Below, piece after piece: positions 1 through 8,293 of a DNA stretch of 64,000 nt. Numbering within the stretch: position 1 is the stretch's first letter; each line of letters starts with the position of its first letter. A program made the position numbers and the translations under genes. The stretch covers positions 310,001-374,000 of the forward strand of contig NZ_JAGDZB010000006.1 in NCBI RefSeq assembly GCF_049116215.1. The letters are read 5' to 3'. The notes beneath the pieces are model-generated. The model was not told where the DNA came from, did not search any database, and saw nothing but the letters and a program-made list of their open reading frames with translations. This DNA is from Shimia sp049116215 (lineage in GTDB: Bacteria; Pseudomonadota; Alphaproteobacteria; Rhodobacterales; Rhodobacteraceae).

Positions 1-336
1 CAACATGGCACCCGCGTTGGAAATGTCGTCTTCATCATAACCCGCGTCGGTCATGATTTCGCAAACGCGGTTGGCGTGATGCGTACCAAGATCCCGGCGC
101 CACTTTAGATAGCCTGCGCGACCTTCCGGATAATCCACGCGTTTGAGAACCCAGCGTTCGATGTGTTGACCGCGGGATGCGATCTGTAACGCCTCAGAAG
201 CATTGGGAAAAAGCCGGTTGCACTCTTCTGACATGCGCTGACCGTAGAGCAGCGCCTCAGGCTGTCCGTCGTCACGTTTCGGGTCTTTGCTATTGGCGGT
301 GTCGATGGCGTCCAAGGCGGTTTGAAGACGGGTCAT
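1..336 (-). CDS. DUF4202 family protein, 3' end cut by the window edge
   Basis: The frame opens at an ATG at 336 and is open for 112 codons to base 1, so the C-terminal part lies outside the window. The protein starts MTRLQTALDAIDTAN and carries the blocks DDGQPEALLYGQRM, GQHIERW and YPEGRAGYLKWRRDLG, which I recognise as the N-terminal half of DUF4202, a family usually near 200 residues. There is no signal peptide or membrane segment, so it should be cytoplasmic. The family's biochemical role is unknown to me. It is followed upstream by the 3' end of a hybrid kinase on the same strand, 139 bases away, with a repeated element between them. Confidence 0.8.
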   Translation of the reverse strand, partial: MTRLQTALDAIDTANSKDPKRDDGQPEALLYGQRMSEECNRLFPNASEALQIASRGQHIERWVLKRVDYPEGRAGYLKWRRDLGTHHANRVCEIMTDAGYDEDDISNAGAML

Positions 337-406
337 GGGCTGGCTCCGAGCTGCTTTAATAGGGTGTTTTTAGGGCCTGATGGGGAAGGCGAAAAGAGGC
401 AAAATC

Positions 407-460
407 CACGTCGGTATTGCGTGTGTATCGCGACTGTATTGCGGAGGTGCGTATTTTGAA
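407..460 (+). repeat. Dispersed intergenic repeat, copy A
   Basis: Shares CACGTCGGTATTG, then GACTGT, GCGGAGGTGCG and TTTTGAA in the same order with the copy at 36228-36268. Copy A carries about 12 extra bases after the first block. It lies between the kinase stop (476) and the DUF4202 start (336). Similar CGTCGGTATT units are, as I recall, common between genes in roseobacter genomes, but that was not checked here. Confidence 0.55.
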
Positions 461-475
461 CTTTTGGGCAAAGGT

Positions 476-2674
476 TTACGTGCCGGTAAGAATGGTGCGC
501 AGCTGATCCAGATCCAGAGGTTTGTGCAACAAAGGCGCTTGAAGCGCCTGACATTGAAGCTTCAGATCCGGGTCACGATTGGCGCTGATGACGCAGGCGG
601 GCAAGGGGCCGTAGGTTTGGCGCAGCCTGGCAATAAGCTCGGTTCCGGTGGCGCCGTTGTCGAGCTGATAGTCGGCCAGTACCATGTCGGGCGCGATGTC
701 AATTTCACGCAGTAGATCGAGCGCTTCGATGTCGCTGCCGCAAGCAAGCACATCGGCGCCCCAGTTTTCCAATGTCATGGAAATCGCGTTTCGCAGCTCG
801 GCATCGTTTTCCACCAGAAGAACAATGCGGTGTGCCAAAGGGCTGGCGGCTTCGGGAAGTGTCAGTGCCGGTGGCAGGGGGGCGGCTTGGTCTGTATGAA
901 CGGGCAGTGTGATGCAAAATCGTGTGCCGCGCCCGGGCTCGGATTGCATCTGCATCGGATGCGTCAGCAGGCGGCAGGCGCGTTCCACAATGGCCAGGCC
1001 AAGGCCCAACCCTTCGGCGGGGCTCGCAGCGGCGTTCACACGGTGGAACTCATCAAACACTTTGGCTTGCTGTTCCACAGGGATGCCCGGGCCGGTGTCC
1101 CAGATTTCCACCACCATATTTTCGTCGCGTCGGCGGGCGGCCACCAGCACGCGGCCTTGTTCGGTGTAGCGCAGAGCATTGGCGATGAGGTTTTGCAAAA
1201 TGCGGCGCAGGTAAGTTGCGTCTGAGTGCACGGTGACATCTTGGCTGCGCAGGTCAAAGCGCAGGCCTTTTTCGCGGGCAATGGGGGCAAACTCATCGTG
1301 CAGTTGGCCCAGCAGTGCGCCCAGAGGAATTTGTGTGTCATGCACAGCGGCGCGGCCGCTGTCGAGGCGGGAAATGTCCAGCAGCGCCCCCAAAATGTGT
1401 TCGACGCTTTGCAGGGCGGAAGAGGCTTTGTTCAGGCGTTCACGTTGGTCGGGCTCTACGAGGTCGGTTTCCAGCGAGGCCATATAGAGTTTGGCAGCGG
1501 AGAGCGGTTGCAACAGGTCGTGGCTTGCGGCAGCGACAAAGCGGGATTTGGAAGCGTTGGCGCGCTCGGCTTCGGCCAGCGCATCCTGAAGCTCCAGGGT
1601 GCGTTCCTGCACGTGGCGTTCCAGAGTTTCGTTGACTTGGGAGATGGCGCGCAAAGCGCCGCGCTCTGTTGTGATGTCTGTGAAGGAAATCACAAAGCCG
1701 CCGTCCGGCATGTGTTGGGCAAAAACCGCAAGAATGCGGTCTTCCCCCAGTTCCACCTCAAAAGACAAAGGCGCGCGGCGCCCATCGTGGGCGGCCCAAT
1801 GGGCCAGAGCCTCGGCGTCGGCGGTTTCCAGAAAGGCCAGCTTGCGCGAGAGTTGGTCAAAAATGGTGTCAAACGGCAAGCCAAGGTGAAAGTGACGCAG
1901 AGGGATGGAGAGCAGCTCTCCCATGCGCCGGTTCCAGCCAACCAGGCGGGCTTCGCGGTCAAAGATGCCGACGCCTTGGTCGAGGTGTTCCAAAGTGGCT
2001 TTGATCAGGCGGGCTTGGTCGTCAAGCAGGCGTTCGCGCTCTTGACGCTCGATCAACATCATGTCGGTGACATCGGTTTGGAGGACGACAGTGCCGCCGT
2101 CACGAGTTCGATGCTCGGAGACTTGGATCCAGCGCTCACCGGCGAAGCGGGCGTTAAACACCACATGTTGCTCACGGTGGCGCAGTATCCGCTGCTCCGC
2201 CCATTGAGTGGCATTCATGCCGTCCGGTAGCTCGAGAAATGCGCTCCGGGACACGATATCGACGTAACTAGAAAACGGCAGGCCAGGCTTGAACTGCGCG
2301 TGGACGTCGCGCATGTGTTTGCCGAAGCGGGTGTTGCAGAGCACCAGTTTTTCGTCGGCATCAAACAATGCAAAGCCTTCTTGCACGGTCTCGATCGCGT
2401 TGGCGAGGTTGGCGCGGGCGGCTTCGGCTTCGGCGTTGGCTTGGGCAAGAGAGGCGTTGGAGGTATTGAGCAGGTCCAGCGCGTGTTCGAGTTCGCGGGT
2501 GCGGGCAGCCACTTCCTCTTCGAGCATCACGGCGCGTTCGAATTGTGCGTAAGCGACGCCTGTGGAGTCGGGACTGGCCTCGGCGCGGCGCATGAGCGTG
2601 TCGACGATTTTCAGGAGTTTCTGGTTTTGGCGTTCCAGCGAGTCCTTTGGGTCGATCAATGTGGCGTCGGTCAT
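476..2674 (-). CDS. PAS hybrid sensor histidine kinase/response regulator (NahK-like)
   Basis: A 732-residue soluble hybrid kinase. In order: coiled coil (about 8-90), a PAS domain (92-205, with ETVQEGFALFDADEKL), a second PAS (225-340, with LDQGVGIFDREARLVGWN), a HisKA domain with phospho-acceptor His near 385 in ASHDLLQP, an HATPase domain (Asn box near 495-499, DTGPGIP at 526-532) and a C-terminal receiver (about 615-730, acceptor Asp near 668 in LADYQLD). I chose the ATG at 2674, seven bases after the stop of the FIST gene; the longer frame to 2809 would overlap that gene by 128 bases. The ASHDLLQP box and two-PAS layout match the NahK/ErcS' type of kinase. Together with the FIST protein and the LuxR-type regulator upstream it likely forms one signalling pathway. 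There are no membrane segments, so it senses an internal signal. Confidence 0.85.
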   Translation of the reverse strand: MTDATLIDPKDSLERQNQKLLKIVDTLMRRAEASPDSTGVAYAQFERAVMLEEEVAARTRELEHALDLLNTSNASLAQANAEAEAARANLANAIETVQEGFALFDADEKLVLCNTRFGKHMRDVHAQFKPGLPFSSYVDIVSRSAFLELPDGMNATQWAEQRILRHREQHVVFNARFAGERWIQVSEHRTRDGGTVVLQTDVTDMMLIERQERERLLDDQARLIKATLEHLDQGVGIFDREARLVGWNRRMGELLSIPLRHFHLGLPFDTIFDQLSRKLAFLETADAEALAHWAAHDGRRAPLSFEVELGEDRILAVFAQHMPDGGFVISFTDITTERGALRAISQVNETLERHVQERTLELQDALAEAERANASKSRFVAAASHDLLQPLSAAKLYMASLETDLVEPDQRERLNKASSALQSVEHILGALLDISRLDSGRAAVHDTQIPLGALLGQLHDEFAPIAREKGLRFDLRSQDVTVHSDATYLRRILQNLIANALRYTEQGRVLVAARRRDENMVVEIWDTGPGIPVEQQAKVFDEFHRVNAAASPAEGLGLGLAIVERACRLLTHPMQMQSEPGRGTRFCITLPVHTDQAAPLPPALTLPEAASPLAHRIVLLVENDAELRNAISMTLENWGADVLACGSDIEALDLLREIDIAPDMVLADYQLDNGATGTELIARLRQTYGPLPACVISANRDPDLKLQCQALQAPLLHKPLDLDQLRTILTGT

Positions 2675-2681
2675 TGTGGCG

Positions 2682-3836
2682 TTAGTCCGTTTCCGGTGGG
2701 TAGATGGCAACGCCGGTGAAGGTTTGATTGACATGCATCGAGTTGACCTGTTCGCCGTAAGTGGAAAAGCCCACCACATTATGTTTGGCAAGAACGCGGG
2801 AGATGTCACCGGTTATCTGTTTTTGTGTGGCCTCGACCCGGCGCAAGACACAATCGCAGCCCAAAATCATGGCGGGCGCCTGATCATTGGTCAGAGCGCT
2901 GAGTTCGCGGTCCAGATGGGCCACCATGTCTTCAGGCTCCGCCAAAGTGAGGACCACACCTTCGTCAATTGCGGAGAAGAATTGCAGATCGCCGTTTTGG
3001 GCCACGCGCTGAATGGCGCGGACATGGGTTTGTTCGCCAATGCGCACAACAACCGGATGGGCGGCAAAGGTGAAGGTGGAAAGTTGTTCCGGGTCTTTGC
3101 CAAGAATGCGGGCGTATTCACGGGCCGCTGGTTCGGCGTTGATTTCATAAACACGCCGCGTGGTCGGGTCCGCACCGGTCACCACCATACGATGTTCTGT
3201 GGGGAGGAGGTGGTCGGTTTTGAATACGTGCACAGGACAGTTGGAGCGCAACTGCACCAGCACGGCTGCATTGCTGTGAAACGCATTTTTGTACAGGACG
3301 TGTGTCTGACCAAAATCTTCGCCATCGCCGGCGGACCCGCCAAACAAAGGCACCGGTCCCAGGCCCATCGACAAATCAGCAGCCAAGGCGTCTTCGCGCG
3401 TGGAGAGGCCATCGACCATGAGGAAGGCAAATTCGGACGTCCAGAATGGATGGATGGCGGCCAAGGCTTTCCGGTTGTGGATCATCTCGGTGATGCGCGC
3501 CTCTGCTTTGATATCGGAGAGATCTTCCACAAGCAGGGTGCGGGCAGCAAAGTGGGTTTTCGGCAGGCCGATGGCCACAATTTCCCCTTCGGTATAGCCG
3601 CTTTGGGCCAGCTCCCCTGCGGTGGTGCAACCGACAACTTCCGCGGCGCCAAAACGTCCCGCGATATCGCACACAAATTTTTCCAGGTCGGTGTTTGGTG
3701 ATACAAACAGCACAACCAAGGCAAAGGAACCTGGACCCAGCGCCGCAACAAGTTGGTCCACGGCGTCGGGTGCGTCGCACGGGGCGAACCCTGTGCGCAC
3801 GATATGGGACCCATCAAAGGGTGTGCTGGCATCCAT
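2682..3836 (-). CDS. FIST-domain sensor protein (NosP-like)
   Basis: A 384-residue FIST_N plus FIST_C protein. The FIST signature PLFGGSAGD is at 163-171, and VVGCTTAGEL sits near 67-76, both typical of the N-terminal FIST domain; the C-terminal part (about 235-370) matches FIST_C. No transmembrane segment is visible. FIST proteins are input modules, and in Pseudomonas and Shewanella the NosP members bind haem and sense nitric oxide, regulating an adjacent hybrid kinase. The gene lies directly upstream of such a kinase (7-base gap), which supports the same arrangement. Whether this protein binds haem cannot be told from the sequence; related FIST proteins may sense amino-acid-like ligands. 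Probably cotranscribed with the regulator upstream, 54 bases away. Confidence 0.8.
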   Translation of the reverse strand: MDASTPFDGSHIVRTGFAPCDAPDAVDQLVAALGPGSFALVVLFVSPNTDLEKFVCDIAGRFGAAEVVGCTTAGELAQSGYTEGEIVAIGLPKTHFAARTLLVEDLSDIKAEARITEMIHNRKALAAIHPFWTSEFAFLMVDGLSTREDALAADLSMGLGPVPLFGGSAGDGEDFGQTHVLYKNAFHSNAAVLVQLRSNCPVHVFKTDHLLPTEHRMVVTGADPTTRRVYEINAEPAAREYARILGKDPEQLSTFTFAAHPVVVRIGEQTHVRAIQRVAQNGDLQFFSAIDEGVVLTLAEPEDMVAHLDRELSALTNDQAPAMILGCDCVLRRVEATQKQITGDISRVLAKHNVVGFSTYGEQVNSMHVNQTFTGVAIYPPETD

Positions 3837-3890
3837 GCTGGCGTTCCTCCCGCAGCTCTCCTCAAAGCCGCTCGTGGCAGATTAGGCTGC

Positions 3891-4577
3891 CTACCCGCTG
3901 CTGCGCAAGTGTTCCTCAAAGCTGGCTTCTTTGGCGATCAGGACCGCCTGTGTGCGTGAGTGGACGCCAAGTTTGCGCATGATCGCAGTCACATGGGCTT
4001 TCACAGTGGTTTCCGCGATCGACAACTCAAAGGCAATTTGTTTGTTCAGCTTGCCTTCGCAAATGAGATCTAGGATGCGGGCCTGTTGTGTGGTCAAGCT
4101 GGCCAAGCGCGCCACGGCGTCCTTAGTGGCGTTGTCCTCGTCGCAGGTCGGCATATGGCCTTCTGGCACAAAATTGCGGTCCTCGGCCAAGGCCTGCAAG
4201 GCGCGACGGAACATGTCGCGTTGACTGTGTTTGGGTACAAACCCGGCGGCGCCTGCATTCAGCGCGGCGTTGATGATACGTGTATCGGCCATGGAGGACA
4301 CCACCAGCACTTTGGCATTGGTGGCTTTGCGAAGGCGTAGCAACCCGTCAAAGCCGTCTACATCCGGTAGATTGAGGTCCAACACAACCAGATCCGGGTG
4401 TGGTGCATTTTCCAGGCGGGCCAGAGCGTCCGTGAGGCAGGGGGCTGTGGCGACCTCTGTGATCGGGGCGATGGCCTGCAAGGTCATAACCAAAGCGTCA
4501 CAGAACAGCGGATGGTCGTCGACCACAAGCGCGTTGGAGAACCGTTTGAGAACTGGAGCGGCAGTATCGTTTGACAT
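3891..4577 (-). CDS. LuxR/NarL-family response regulator
   Basis: A 228-residue two-component regulator. The receiver domain (about 14-130) has the acidic pair VVDDHP, phospho-acceptor Asp67 in VVLDLNLPD and a Lys in FVPKHS. The C-terminal GerE helix-turn-helix (about 160-220) has LTTQQARILDLICEGKLNKQIAFELSIAETTVKAH, read here in two halves. It heads the cluster regulator-FIST-kinase on the minus strand and is the likely output of that pathway. The layout resembles ErbR/AgmR of Pseudomonas and FlhR of Paracoccus, which control alcohol oxidation genes, but no alcohol dehydrogenase lies in this window, so the target is open. Two inverted repeats at 4700-4730 in the divergent promoter region are possible binding sites. 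Confidence 0.87.
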   Translation of the reverse strand: MSNDTAAPVLKRFSNALVVDDHPLFCDALVMTLQAIAPITEVATAPCLTDALARLENAPHPDLVVLDLNLPDVDGFDGLLRLRKATNAKVLVVSSMADTRIINAALNAGAAGFVPKHSQRDMFRRALQALAEDRNFVPEGHMPTCDEDNATKDAVARLASLTTQQARILDLICEGKLNKQIAFELSIAETTVKAHVTAIMRKLGVHSRTQAVLIAKEASFEEHLRSSG

Positions 4578-4699
4578 AGGGGCAGCCTAACAGAGCAGAC
4601 ATGCAGGCCAAAGGGGGTCAAAGGTCGTATCTTGCGCGGGGGGCTAGGGAACGCATCGGGTTTGGGCAAGGCTTTGCCGAGAAAACAATTCCCCCTTGG

Positions 4700-4730
4700 G
4701 AGGTAGCGACCTCATCCCTAGGTGGTAGGG
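4700..4730. promoter_or_regulatory. Two inverted repeats in the divergent regulator/META-protein intergenic region
   Basis: GAGGT-AGCG-ACCTC (4700-4713) is followed two bases later by CCCTA-GGTGG-TAGGG (4716-4730). They lie between the start of the response regulator gene (4577) and that of the YbaY/META gene (4764). Short inverted repeats in such a place are plausible operators for the LuxR-type regulator, for either gene. No regulator is proven. Confidence 0.4.
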
Positions 4731-4763
4731 TATGATGACCGCAGCAGAGCCGGGAGCTTTTCA

Positions 4764-5519
4764 ATGACACTTACAAAGATTAAATCCGCCGGGGTGGGGG
4801 CTGGCCTTGTTATGGCAATGTGCCTCAGTGCAGGGAGCGCGATGGCTGATTTTCAAAATTTGCAGGGATCGGTGCTGTATCGGGAGAAAATTGCCTTGCC
4901 GCCGGACGCGCTGGTCGAAGTTACGTTGGAAGACGTGAGTAAGATGGATGTGAAAACGACGGTGTTGGCGAGCCAGACGTTAAAACCTGCGGGGCAGGTG
5001 CCGGTGGATTTTCAGCTGAGCTATGACGATGCCATGGTTGAGACACGCGGTCGGTATTCGGTTCGGGCGGTGATCCGAGTCGGGGAAGATGTGCTTTGGC
5101 GCAGCACGCAGAGCTTTCCGGCATTGACCAATGAAGCCCCTGAAACAGTGGATGTGGTAGTGGAACGCATGGTGAAACGAGAGGCGACCGGCTTGAGTAG
5201 CAACAACTGGTTGGTTGCGCAGATCAATGGCCAGGTTGTTGAGGCTGCGCAGGTGCCCCTTCTTCGGTTTGGAGCTGATGGGCAGGTGAGCGGCACAAGT
5301 GGGTGTAACCGTTTCTCAGGTGGCTATACGGAGGCGGCTGGTCAATTGGAATTTGGACCGCTTGCCACCACACGTATGGCCTGCCCTGGTCCGTTGGATC
5401 AGCAGGAGAAAGACTTCTTTCAGGCCCTGTCAAAGGTGGTCGGATTTGAAGTGCGCGACGGGATTGCCGTTCTGCTGGATGCAGAGGGCACGGAACAGAT
5501 GCGCTTGATCGCCGAGTGA
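4764..5519 (+). CDS. Exported YbaY-like plus META (HslJ-like) domain protein
   Basis: A 251-residue protein with a Sec signal peptide ending near AGSAMA. Residues about 30-125 resemble a YbaY-type domain (GSVLYREKIALPPDALVEV), and the C-terminal half (about 145-250) is a META/HslJ domain with NNWLVAQINGQ, SGTSGCNRFSG and TRMACPGP. The two Cys in the META part are typical of that fold. It acts in the periplasm or envelope; META proteins such as HslJ are linked to heat and novobiocin tolerance, and the exact role here is unknown. The ATG at 4764 was chosen because GGAG lies seven bases upstream and it gives a clean signal peptide; the GTG/ATG further upstream adds residues that do not fit a leader. 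Confidence 0.82.
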   Translation: MTLTKIKSAGVGAGLVMAMCLSAGSAMADFQNLQGSVLYREKIALPPDALVEVTLEDVSKMDVKTTVLASQTLKPAGQVPVDFQLSYDDAMVETRGRYSVRAVIRVGEDVLWRSTQSFPALTNEAPETVDVVVERMVKREATGLSSNNWLVAQINGQVVEAAQVPLLRFGADGQVSGTSGCNRFSGGYTEAAGQLEFGPLATTRMACPGPLDQQEKDFFQALSKVVGFEVRDGIAVLLDAEGTEQMRLIAE

Positions 5520-5610
5520 ACTCAATTACCTGAGAATTGACTGATCCAAATCAAAGCTGGCCGTGGTTTTTTGCGCCAAATCTGCGGCCAACAACTTGAA
5601 GGAGACAGTC

Positions 5611-5793
5611 ATGCTGCGACTGGCAATGATTCTGCACATCTTTATTGGGTCCACCCTGGCTGGGGTCGGTGTGATCGCCGCGCTGGTGGCAGGTGAAAAC
5701 AGCGGTTTGATGCTGTTTGTCTATGCGCTGATCGGCTTTGTGATTGCGTTCCCTGCCAGCTGGAAAGTGGCACAGGCGCTTTACGCGCGTTGA
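5611..5793 (+). CDS. Small two-helix membrane protein
   Basis: A 60-residue protein, almost wholly hydrophobic, with two predicted membrane helices (about 4-24 and 32-52). The ATG at 5611 follows AAGGAGA at a good distance. Proteins like this are widespread in Rhodobacteraceae and are often mis-named as CTP synthetase in databases; nothing in the sequence supports that enzyme activity. Its stop overlaps the 3' end of the convergent esterase gene by 13 bases. Function unknown. Confidence 0.7.
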   Translation: MLRLAMILHIFIGSTLAGVGVIAALVAGENSGLMLFVYALIGFVIAFPASWKVAQALYAR

Positions 5794-6551
5794 TCTAGAT
5801 CCAACCAGGCTTGCACTGATGCGATGAACTCTCGCGGTTTCTCTGCGTGAAGCCAATGCCCCGCGCCAGTGATTTTGGCAAAGCGGGCTTTGGGGAATTT
5901 CTCGCGGATTGTCGGGCGTTGCGCATGGGTGACGTAGTCTGAGGTGGCGCCAGACAGGAATAGGGTCGGGCCACTAAAGGCGCCGCCAACCTGTGGAAAG
6001 TTCAGGATTTTGGGCATCTCGCGGTCCAGAACATCGAGATTGAGACGCCAACGCTGCTCTTTCACGTCCAGCGATTGGGTGAAGAAAGTCTGCAACGTGG
6101 TGTCATCCAGATGTTCGGCCAATTGCGCCATGGCATCGGAGCGTTTGCTAACCTGAGACAAATCTACGGCGCGCATGGCTTGAATGTTTTGATTCTGGTC
6201 GTGGCTGTAGGCGACAGGCGCGATGTCCGCCACAATCAGGCGGTTGACCAAGTCCGGTTGGCTGAGCGCGAGAACCATGGCGGCTTTGCCCCCCATTGAA
6301 TGGCCCAACACATCCATTGGCTTGCCTTGCGCTGTGATAACTTCGGCAAGGTCGGCGGCCATGTCTTCGTAAGAATGGCTATCAAACCAAGGGCTTTGGC
6401 CGTGGTTGCGCTGATCCACGCAGAGAATGCGGCGGGTGGTGGAGAGCTTTTTGGCAATGGCGCCCCAGTTGCGGCCGGAGCCAAACAGCCCATGCACAAT
6501 CAAGAGGTCAGGTTCTGCGGTGGCGGTGCCGTGTTCGATCAGATTCAACAT
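5781..6551 (-). CDS. Alpha/beta-fold hydrolase, YbfF-like esterase
   Basis: A 256-residue alpha/beta hydrolase. The nucleophile elbow is GHSMGG (Ser near 88), the oxyanion region is HGLFGSGRNW near 19-28, and the catalytic His is in GAGHWLHAEKP near 231-235; the acid is likely the Asp in the SGATSDYV segment. HGLFG at the N terminus and the motif DQRNHGQSP are typical of YbfF-type thioesterases/esterases. No signal peptide, so it is cytoplasmic. The natural substrate is unknown. It converges on and slightly overlaps the small membrane protein gene. Confidence 0.85.
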   Translation of the reverse strand: MLNLIEHGTATAEPDLLIVHGLFGSGRNWGAIAKKLSTTRRILCVDQRNHGQSPWFDSHSYEDMAADLAEVITAQGKPMDVLGHSMGGKAAMVLALSQPDLVNRLIVADIAPVAYSHDQNQNIQAMRAVDLSQVSKRSDAMAQLAEHLDDTTLQTFFTQSLDVKEQRWRLNLDVLDREMPKILNFPQVGGAFSGPTLFLSGATSDYVTHAQRPTIREKFPKARFAKITGAGHWLHAEKPREFIASVQAWLDLDQRA

Positions 6552-6624
6552 AGCGGTGTGATACCGCGCTGGGCAGGTGGGTTCCAGAGTTGAGTGTCGT
6601 GCGGGCGCAGTCTAGGGTGCGCGG

Positions 6625-6999
6625 ATGATGACGACGCAGGATATTCAGGCCAAAGAAGCGCAACTTTTGGAACTGGCCAAAGAGAAATTTGGCGTGCGGG
6701 CCAAAACTTTGGCGCGGGCGATGAAGAAGATTGGCCGCAGGGTACCTGCGCGCTTGCACCGGCAGGCGGAGGTGCTTGTGGAGGCACGGCGCTTGGGCGG
6801 TCACCCGAAGCTTATGATGCAGGTCGATGGCGTGGCCGTGACCAAGGCATTTGATGAGATCGTCGCGCATCTGAAGTCCATTGACGTGGCGGATCGGCGC
6901 AAGGGTGCGCTGCTCAATCTGGCGGCGGCGCTCGTGTTTAACCTCTTGGTGGTAGTGGTGTTGGTGATCCTTGTGCTGCGCTGGCAGGGGCTGGTTTAA
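6625..6999 (+). CDS. C-terminally membrane-anchored protein of unknown function
   Basis: A 124-residue protein with a basic, helical, soluble N-terminal part (about 1-92, rich in Lys and Arg) and a single C-terminal membrane helix (about 96-118), so the bulk should face the cytoplasm. I do not recognise a family. The first codons are ATGATG; either could be the start. It diverges from the esterase gene (73-base gap), and its last bases overlap the end of the convergent YcaQ-like gene by 4 bases. The codon use and the in-frame length suggest a real gene. Confidence 0.65.
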   Translation: MMTTQDIQAKEAQLLELAKEKFGVRAKTLARAMKKIGRRVPARLHRQAEVLVEARRLGGHPKLMMQVDGVAVTKAFDEIVAHLKSIDVADRRKGALLNLAAALVFNLLVVVVLVILVLRWQGLV

Positions 7000-8174
7000 G
7001 CGGCTTTTGGCGCGCGGTCGCAGTCCCAGACGATTTCAGGCGCGCCAATGAACCGACCTATGCGGGTGAGTTCGGCGTCCAGTTTGGCGGCCCGCGCCTC
7101 AGTCCAGCGCACACCGGGCTCGGACCAAAGTTGTGTGATGGTGATTTCGCCCTTTTTGCGGTTGGCCTTGGCCTCCAAGCGCCCGACAAAGCGGTCGCCT
7201 TCCAAAAGTGGATAGACGTAGTAGCCCCATTGCCGTTTGGCGGCGGGGACGAAGATTTCGATGCGGTAATCAAAACCAAACAGGCGGGAGAGCCGGTCTC
7301 GATCGCGGATCACCGGGTCAAACGGATTGAGGATACGCAGACGAGTGGTGGGGGCGGTGGTTTGTTCCAAGCGCTGGGCAAAGTCGGCGGGGGCTTGCAT
7401 GGGCAACCACTTCCGATTGGCGGTTTGCACTTCGACGTCGATGAGATCGGTTTTGCTCATCCAGTTTTTTACGTCAGCGGTGTCGACGGCTTCCCAAAAG
7501 CGTTTGATGTCGCCTGAGGTGGCAAAGCCGAGCCGGTCGAGGGCCTGGGTGCAGAGCCAGTTGATTTGCTCAGCATGGTCTATCTGCGCGTCCTTCAGTT
7601 TTTTAGGGATGACCCGTTCCGGCAGGTTGTAGAATTTTTTGAAGTTGTGGCGATAGCAGGTTGCGAGTTCGCCCGCGTACCACAGGTAGTCCAGCGCCTG
7701 TTTGTGCGGCGGGCGGGACCACATCTCTTTGGGGCCTTCGATCTTGGTGTCAAAAGCCTCGGTCGACAGCGCGCCTTCGTCCGCGATGCGGGATTTGATG
7801 TCGGCCGTGTTGACCTTGCTCAGCGCGGTTTTGAACCAGCCCTTTTGGTCCATGCGGGATTTGCGGCGTTCAAACTGCGCACGCCAGTAGGGATAGGTCT
7901 CGATGGGCAGAACGCTGGCATCGTGGGTGAAATGCTCAAACACCGTGCGGTCTTCGGCCAGAAGTTTGTTGAGCATTGGTTCGCGATAGTTTTGGTTGCG
8001 CGACCAGAGGATATGGTGATGTGCGCGTGACAGGACCTGAATGCTGTCCAGCTGCACAAAGCCCAGTTTGCCAATAATGGCGCGCGGGTTGGCGGGGCCG
8101 GTGGGGGTGTCGGACAGGCCTTGCAAAGAGAGCCAGAGGTGGCGGGCGTCACGGTTTGAAATGCGAAAACTCAT
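6996..8174 (-). CDS. YcaQ/AlkX-type DNA glycosylase (winged-helix, HTH_42)
   Basis: A 392-residue protein of the HTH_42 superfamily. The N-terminal block GFVQLDSIQVLSRAHH holds the QxD motif that supplies the catalytic Gln and Asp in YcaQ, an enzyme that unhooks interstrand cross-links and removes bulky alkylated bases. Further typical motifs are FEHFTHDASVLPIETYPYW and the C-terminal LWSEPGVRWTEAR. The protein is cytoplasmic and the length is normal for the family. Substrate specificity is inferred from the family only. It stands alone on the minus strand and may be monocistronic. Confidence 0.83.
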   Translation of the reverse strand: MSFRISNRDARHLWLSLQGLSDTPTGPANPRAIIGKLGFVQLDSIQVLSRAHHHILWSRNQNYREPMLNKLLAEDRTVFEHFTHDASVLPIETYPYWRAQFERRKSRMDQKGWFKTALSKVNTADIKSRIADEGALSTEAFDTKIEGPKEMWSRPPHKQALDYLWYAGELATCYRHNFKKFYNLPERVIPKKLKDAQIDHAEQINWLCTQALDRLGFATSGDIKRFWEAVDTADVKNWMSKTDLIDVEVQTANRKWLPMQAPADFAQRLEQTTAPTTRLRILNPFDPVIRDRDRLSRLFGFDYRIEIFVPAAKRQWGYYVYPLLEGDRFVGRLEAKANRKKGEITITQLWSEPGVRWTEARAAKLDAELTRIGRFIGAPEIVWDCDRAPKAA

Positions 8175-8293
8175 GGCCGCACGCTAAGGGAGTGAGTCGA
8201 ACAAAGAAAGAACATTTTTGAAGGTGAGGCGTTAGACTTGGCATTTCGCTCCAGTGCAGGTAACCCTGAACGCAGTTCATAAGGTGGGGCGAT

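Noticed and set aside
2675..2809. 45-codon N-terminal extension of the hybrid kinase
   Set aside because: It overlaps the FIST gene and has no family features; the ATG at 2674 is a better start.
1226..3701. Long plus-strand frames over the kinase and FIST genes (1226-2230, 2562-3701)
   Set aside because: They are shadows of the real minus-strand genes and lack any protein motif.
5522..5540. TCAATT-acctgag-AATTGA inverted repeat after the META gene
   Set aside because: Six-base AT-rich stem without a T-run; too weak to call a terminator or operator.
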